The notes below the pieces were generated by a model that saw nothing but the letters and a program-made list of their open reading frames with translations, made no database searches and was not told where the DNA came from. A program made the translations under genes and the position numbers. From Acidobacteriota bacterium (GTDB lineage Bacteria > Acidobacteriota > Thermoanaerobaculia > Multivoradales > JAHZIX01), in the NCBI GenBank assembly GCA_020439725.1, contig JAGQSE010000816.1:1-9172 (forward strand): DNA of 9,172 nucleotides, read 5' to 3'. Numbering within the stretch: position 1 is the stretch's first letter; each line of letters starts with the position of its first letter. Of this stretch, positions 5,771-9,172 are shown piece after piece.

Positions 5771-6340
5771 ATGCAGCACGTGAAGACCGGCTGGGTTCTT
5801 GCTTTCGCCATGATCCTGGGACTCGTCGCTTTCGCGGTCGGTGCCCAGGACCCGGACAAGGCGACGACTGGACCCGAATCCGAGGCGATGACCGCGCCGA
5901 CCACCGAAGCGACGGCCGAGGAACCGGACGAGGCGCCCGTCGACGAGTCCCTGGTGCTGATCCAGCTGGCCGAGACCATCGCCGGCCAGGAGAACAAGCC
6001 CGCGGGCGAGGTCTTCTCGAACGTCCAGGTCCTGCGCTCGGTTCCCGCCGGCCGCTTCCTGCGCATCATGCGCCTCGGTTTCTCGCGCTCCCTCGGTGTC
6101 TCTTGCGACTATTGCCACTCGTCCTCCGATTGGGCTTCCGACGACAACTCGCACAAGCGCATCGCACGACAGATGGCGATGCTCACCGAAGAGCTCAACG
6201 ACAAGCTCCTGCCGGCGATCCCCGAGCTCGCCGGACAAGATCCGCGGGTCAACTGCACCACCTGCCATCGCGGCGATACCAAGCCGGCGCTGTCCATGGA
6301 CGAAGAAGGGATGCCCGCCCACGCCGCCGAAGGGCGGTGA
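5771..6340 (+). CDS. Exported two-heme c-type cytochrome, reaction-centre cytochrome subunit-like
   Basis: The ATG follows a good Shine-Dalgarno site (AGGAG, spacing about 7 nt). The 189-aa product has a signal peptide (hydrophobic 8-25, likely cleavage after AVGA before QD), so it acts in the periplasm. An acidic Ala/Pro/Thr/Glu-rich linker spans about 27-60. The heme domain has two CxxCH sites, CDYCH at 112-116 and CTTCH at 162-166. Around them are NVQVLRSVPAGRFLRIMRLG and FSRSLGVSCDYCH, the conserved pattern of short proteins related to the photosynthetic reaction-centre cytochrome subunit (PF02276). M100 is a plausible axial ligand for the first heme, and M135 or M137 for the second. True reaction-centre cytochromes bind four hemes; this short form has two, and no photosynthesis gene is nearby. 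A respiratory or other periplasmic electron-transfer role is likely, with the redox partner unknown. Confidence 0.9.
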   Translation: MQHVKTGWVLAFAMILGLVAFAVGAQDPDKATTGPESEAMTAPTTEATAEEPDEAPVDESLVLIQLAETIAGQENKPAGEVFSNVQVLRSVPAGRFLRIMRLGFSRSLGVSCDYCHSSSDWASDDNSHKRIARQMAMLTEELNDKLLPAIPELAGQDPRVNCTTCHRGDTKPALSMDEEGMPAHAAEGR

Positions 6341-6354
6341 GCCGGAGCCGCCCT
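6331..6354 (+). terminator. Possible terminator hairpin at the end of the cytochrome gene
   Basis: AGGGCGG (6331-6337) pairs perfectly with CCGCCCT (6348-6354) around a 10-nt loop that includes the stop codon. The stem is all but one G/C. The following sequence has only short T-runs (TTCCCTTT), so it is a weak intrinsic terminator at best. Confidence 0.3.
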
Positions 6355-6410
6355 CGCGTTCCCTTTGACCCGAGCCAACGCTTCGCCAGCGCAACCAAGA
6401 AGGACGGCTC

Positions 6411-6710
6411 ATCGACTTTAGGACGCCGCCCGCCTCAGCCATCTTTCCTTCGTTGAGGGAGGTGAGTGCTTGGGCGAGCGGCCAGTCCTATGAGCCCGCT
6501 GCAGTCAGCGCATTTCTCCAGGTGGCGGACTACTACCTTGTCGCCCAGGCTCGAGCCCGAGGCGACGCGGTGGTGACTCACGAGGTTCCTTCGCAGTCGG
6601 CGCGCCGTATCAAGATCCCGGATGCCTGCATCGGGTTGGGGATCAAGTGCATGACGCCTTACGAGATGCTCCGCCGGGAACGTGCCCGATTCGTTCTGGC
6701 TGCCGGCTGA
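6411..6710 (+). pseudogene. C-terminal remnant of a DUF4411 (PIN-like) toxin gene
   Basis: The reading frame ending TGA at 6708-6710 encodes the conserved C-terminal half of DUF4411 proteins: SAWASGQSYEPAAVSAFLQV, ADYYLVA, GDAVVTHEVPS, RIKIPDACIGLG and KCMTPYEMLRRERARFVL. From memory, intact members are roughly 160 aa and begin with a PIN-type LDAN motif supplying the first catalytic aspartate. That half is missing. Recognisable similarity begins near 6435 (IFPSLREVSAW), and the frame upstream is open only to a TGA at 6366-6368 with unrelated sequence. Only a TTG at 6453 could start it, with no Shine-Dalgarno site. The later acidic residues (D26 and D57 counted from that TTG) remain. Intact members are usually paired with an HTH/ImmA-IrrE-type antitoxin gene; none is present. 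About a quarter of codons end in A or T, visibly more than in neighbouring genes, which suggests acquired DNA now decaying. Confidence 0.75.
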
Positions 6711-6733
6711 GAGCGACCCGTGCCGAGCCGGAG

Positions 6734-6762
6734 TTGCGCACCTCCGCAAAGTAAGCTACGCT
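6734..6762 (+). promoter_or_regulatory. Candidate promoter of the NHL lipoprotein gene
   Basis: TTGCGC (6734-6739) and TACGCT (6757-6762) are spaced by exactly 17 nt and resemble sigma-70 -35 and -10 elements. They lie between the toxin remnant and the lipoprotein ATG at 6899, with a purine-rich A-containing stretch (6763-6780) just downstream. A leader of about 130 nt would result. Confidence 0.4.
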
Positions 6763-6898
6763 GAAAGAAATCTGAGAAAGAGCAGCCGATGCCCGCCGAT
6801 CCGCGGAGGGCTCCGAGCCGTCTGTTCGAGTCGCAGGTCCTGAGGGGGGAAGGTCCCCGATCGGGTCCAGCGATGGAGCTTTGGCTGGGAGGCCGGAG

Positions 6899-8059
6899 AT
6901 GAGCCGAACCTGGATCTGTGGGGCGGTGCGGGACGTGGTGTTGCTCGGGGTCGGGTTGGCGCTGGCCGGCTGCTCGATGTCGAGGGCGCCGGGACCGGTG
7001 ACGGGAGGGGGTGCGGCGGCCGGACCGGCACCCGAAAGCTCGGCATCGGCGGTGGCGACGCCGGTCTACGTCCTCGATCCGAGCTTTCCCCAGCCATCGA
7101 TCCCGTTCAATCAGGTGAGCTGGATGCGGGTCGATCGCAAGACTGGGCTGGTGTACCTGCTGCAACGCTCGCAGCCACCGGTGAGCCTGTGGACGCCCGC
7201 CGGCGAGCTGGTCGGAACCTGGGACACGGAGGTGCTGGGAGAGCCTCACTCGATCTCCTTCGAGGACCTCGCCGACGGCTCGCGGCGCGTCTGGATCACC
7301 GACATGGCCCCGCCGCGGTCGGCCGGCGTGGGTTTCGGCCACTGTCTCAAGGTCTTCGACATGGACGGTGGGCTTCTCGGGACCCTCGGCACCTGTGGCC
7401 CCGACTCGGAGGGGACGGGGCTCGACCCGGTGCAGTTCGACCAGGTTACCGATGTCGCCTTCGACGACGAAGGAGAGCGCTGGGTGACCGACGGGGACGT
7501 CAACGGTCTCAACAACCGCCTGCTCGAGATCGATCCGGCCGGCACGGTGCTGCGGCACTGGAACGCGCCGGGGGACCAGCCGGGTAGCGGCCCCGGCGAG
7601 TTCGACCTTCCCCACGCCGTGCTCCTCGACCCCTGTCAGCGAAAGTGGGTCGCCGACGCGCGGAACCATCGCATCCAGGTCTTCGGTGCGGAGGGCGACT
7701 TCGTCGGGGAGCTCGCCTGCTTCGGCGAGCTCGGCGTCTTCGGTATCGCGCTGACCGACGTGCACGCCTCCGGCGAGCCTGCCGCCACGCTCTTCGCCAC
7801 CGCCAGTCCGACCAGCGGCGGCGGTACCGGCACGGTGTACCTCTTCGAGGTGACCATGGACTGCTCCGAGCCCCGGGCCATCGGCAGCTGCACCCCGGTG
7901 ACCCGCTGGGACATCGAGCTGCTGCAGACCGGGCAAACCGCGCTGCTCCACGCGGTCACCACCGAGCCCGACGGCTCGGCGATCTACATCTCGTTGCTCG
8001 GCGGACCTCTTCCCCCGCAGAAGTGGGTGAGGGTTCCCGTCGGAGCCTCGGAGGAATGA
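6899..8059 (+). CDS. NHL-repeat / beta-propeller lipoprotein
   Basis: I chose the ATG at 6899 because GGGAGG ends 6 nt before it and the lipoprotein signal follows directly. An in-frame TTG at 6881 would add only six residues. The signal peptide ends in the lipobox LALAGC (lipidated C25); with Ser after the Cys, an outer-membrane location is likely. After a flexible Gly/Ala/Pro linker (about 28-52), residues 53-386 carry repeated strand blocks typical of a propeller: VSWMRVDRKTGLVYLL, RRVWITDMAPP, VTDVAFDDEGERWVTDGD, and the clearest NHL unit at about 236-272 (LPHAVLLDPCQRKWVADARN, then HRIQVFGAEGDFVGEL). The architecture recalls NHL proteins related to the peptidyl-alpha-hydroxyglycine lyase propeller, but I cannot identify catalytic residues, so a binding role is equally possible. 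Six cysteines in the exported part may form disulfides. It is followed after 115 nt by another lipoprotein gene. Confidence 0.85.
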   Translation: MSRTWICGAVRDVVLLGVGLALAGCSMSRAPGPVTGGGAAAGPAPESSASAVATPVYVLDPSFPQPSIPFNQVSWMRVDRKTGLVYLLQRSQPPVSLWTPAGELVGTWDTEVLGEPHSISFEDLADGSRRVWITDMAPPRSAGVGFGHCLKVFDMDGGLLGTLGTCGPDSEGTGLDPVQFDQVTDVAFDDEGERWVTDGDVNGLNNRLLEIDPAGTVLRHWNAPGDQPGSGPGEFDLPHAVLLDPCQRKWVADARNHRIQVFGAEGDFVGELACFGELGVFGIALTDVHASGEPAATLFATASPTSGGGTGTVYLFEVTMDCSEPRAIGSCTPVTRWDIELLQTGQTALLHAVTTEPDGSAIYISLLGGPLPPQKWVRVPVGASEE

Positions 8060-8064
8060 CCCAG

Positions 8065-8085
8065 GAAGGAAGGGCGACTTCCTTC
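8065..8085 (+). terminator. Perfect 8-bp hairpin after the NHL gene
   Basis: GAAGGAAG (8065-8072) is followed by a 5-nt loop and its exact complement CTTCCTTC (8078-8085), only 5 nt after the NHL stop codon. A second, weaker hairpin (GGGAGC 8104-8109 with GCTCCC 8121-8126) comes next. Neither has a T-tract, so this may be a partial terminator, an mRNA-stabilising 3' structure or a Rho-linked signal between two lipoprotein genes. Confidence 0.4.
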
Positions 8086-8174
8086 GGACACGCCGCCGCC
8101 CCAGGGAGCTACCGAGCCCGGCTCCCTCGCCTCGAAGACCGCGATCCGCAACCACTCAGACTCTGGAGGGCTTC

Positions 8175-9172
8175 ATGAAACGCAATCACCCTTCGTTCGA
8201 ACCGCTCGTCGTCACGGTGGGTCTCGTGCTGGTCCTGGCCGGCTGTGGCCCGAAATCGACCGAGGCTCCACCGGCCGGTGAGCAGCCCGCGGCGCCCGTC
8301 GCCACCGACGCGTCGGCGTTGCTGCCGTTGCCCCAGTTCACATCCTGCGGCAGCACCGACCACCCGCTGCTGCCCGCCAAGTGGGTGGCGACGGCGTTGC
8401 TCCAGGACTTCTTCCACGACACGCTCACCTTCGGCAACTTCGTCTACGACGAGAGCGCCGGCGCCTTCCGCTTCACGCTCACCGACCGCTATGGTCTCGA
8501 CGCCGACTTCCTGGCGACCACCGGCGGCCGGCTCTACGTGCTCTCGGGGGGCGAGCAGCCGAGTTTCTGTGCCTTGGCGACCGATCAAACGCCCTTCACC
8601 GTGCCCAGCCGCGATTGGCTCGACTCGGGTGCCGTGTGTGTCGGGCAGGCGCCGATCTTGGAGCGCGACCAGCAGTGGTGGAAGACCCCCAGCGGGGTGG
8701 GGGCAAACTGGATCTGGTACGACGTCCAGAACCAGAGGCTGCCCTTCCGCACGATGTACTACGCGGAGGCCGATCCCAAGGACCCGGTGCCGATCTACGA
8801 GTACTTCACCTTCAACTACTTCCCGACCTTCAAGGAGGTCGCCTCGACCAACCTGGGCGAGATCCTCGCCATGTGCCAGGGAGCGCAACAGGACAGGTCC
8901 GGAACGGCCTGGGACACCCACGCGCTCCGGCGGCTTCTCGCATCGCACGCCTACCCGGAGACCGACGCGGACACCATCGCCACGGTCCAGAACTGGATCC
9001 CGGGTCTTTCCGAGTGCAGCTCGACCGGCTCGCTGCCGCCGCCATGGCCCGACCAGGTCCAGGGCTCGGTGTTCATGACCGCGGTGAGCTTCGACCCCAA
9101 CCCCTTCCCGACCCGGGTGTTCTACGACTGGACTCGCAGGGCGCAGAACACCACGCTCTACTACTACCCGCC
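8175..9172 (+). CDS. Large lipoprotein of unrecognised family, cut by the window edge
   Basis: The frame is open for 332 codons from the ATG at 8175 to the edge, with no stop. GGAGG at 8165-8169 gives a good Shine-Dalgarno site. The N-terminus is a lipoprotein signal: a KR-containing start, a hydrophobic VVTVGLVLVLAGC, and the lipobox LAGC with lipidated C24. A short Pro/Ala-rich linker follows. The rest is rich in Trp, Tyr and Phe with conserved-looking blocks such as FHDTLTFGNFVYDE, VGANWIWYDVQNQRLPFRT, YEYFTFNYFPTF and VFYDWTRRAQNTTLYYYP. Five further cysteines (near residues 58, 134, 155, 234 and 280) could pair. The composition suggests a beta-rich secreted binding protein. I do not recognise the family. 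Its placement downstream of the NHL lipoprotein suggests a related surface role, possibly in one transcript. Confidence 0.85.
   Translation, partial: MKRNHPSFEPLVVTVGLVLVLAGCGPKSTEAPPAGEQPAAPVATDASALLPLPQFTSCGSTDHPLLPAKWVATALLQDFFHDTLTFGNFVYDESAGAFRFTLTDRYGLDADFLATTGGRLYVLSGGEQPSFCALATDQTPFTVPSRDWLDSGAVCVGQAPILERDQQWWKTPSGVGANWIWYDVQNQRLPFRTMYYAEADPKDPVPIYEYFTFNYFPTFKEVASTNLGEILAMCQGAQQDRSGTAWDTHALRRLLASHAYPETDADTIATVQNWIPGLSECSSTGSLPPPWPDQVQGSVFMTAVSFDPNPFPTRVFYDWTRRAQNTTLYYYP

Noticed and set aside
5507..6442. Upstream continuation of the VWFA frame, about 310 extra codons on the minus strand
   Set aside because: It runs antisense through the cytochrome gene and would bury the signal peptide in the middle of the protein. 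The strong Shine-Dalgarno site fixes the start at 5506.
5437..6456. 339-codon plus-strand open frame
   Set aside because: It overlaps both the VWFA start and the cytochrome gene in another frame and is an Arg/Pro-rich shadow.
6659..8155. 498-codon minus-strand open frame
   Set aside because: It is antisense to the NHL lipoprotein gene, has low-complexity Arg/Gly/Val-rich content and no recognisable domain. It is a typical high-GC shadow frame.
8109..8948. 279-codon minus-strand frame
   Set aside because: It is antisense to the second lipoprotein gene, without motifs, and reflects high-GC codon structure.
8245..9078. 277-codon plus-strand frame over the last gene
   Set aside because: It is out of frame with the lipoprotein that starts at 8175 with a good Shine-Dalgarno site and a lipobox. 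Its product is low-complexity Ser/Arg/Pro/Thr-rich sequence.
1..9172. CRISPR array, tRNA, rRNA, insertion sequence or phage integration site
   Set aside because: I looked for regularly spaced direct repeats, cloverleaf or rRNA sequence, transposase motifs and paired terminal repeats, and saw none.

Overview
The window is GC-rich, densely coded bacterial DNA. It most likely comes from an Acidobacteriota genome, perhaps the Thermoanaerobaculia side of that phylum. The best taxonomic clue is the minus-strand exported protein at 4349-5506, whose architecture matches the acidobacterial VWFA-related family (TIGR03436). The short two-heme cytochrome at 5771-6340, related to the reaction-centre cytochrome subunit, is also of a type common in that phylum. 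The assignment is inferred from family recognition only. I see no rRNA, tRNA, CRISPR array, insertion sequence or phage gene.

Left part (1-4335). A gene truncated by the window edge reads leftward from 87. Divergent from it is a helical-repeat protein (168-923). A tight four-gene cluster follows on the plus strand: a RodZ-like membrane protein with an HTH (1052-1903), a second helical-repeat protein (1900-2922), a J-domain/TPR protein (2930-3577) and a PP2C-type phosphatase (3577-4335). The junctions are an ATGA overlap, a 7-nt gap and a TGATG overlap, so the four genes are probably co-transcribed and translationally coupled. The two helical-repeat proteins share a degenerate repeat unit, which ties the first gene to the cluster. 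Together they look like a cell-envelope or morphogenesis module with a phosphatase and a chaperone adaptor. This four-gene combination is the best candidate here for an uncharacterised system, although each separate domain is known.

Middle (4336-6710). The VWFA-related protein converges on the phosphatase gene with only 13 nt between the stops. Its 264-nt upstream region is shared with the divergently transcribed cytochrome. After the cytochrome lies the C-terminal remnant of a DUF4411 (PIN-like toxin) gene whose N-terminal catalytic part is missing, a trace of a decayed toxin-antitoxin locus.

Right part (6711-9172). Two consecutive lipoprotein genes read rightward: an NHL/beta-propeller lipoprotein (6899-8059) and a large lipoprotein of unrecognised family that runs off the window (8175 onward). 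Both have clear lipoboxes and good Shine-Dalgarno sites and carry several cysteines in their exported parts. Their function cannot be assigned from sequence.
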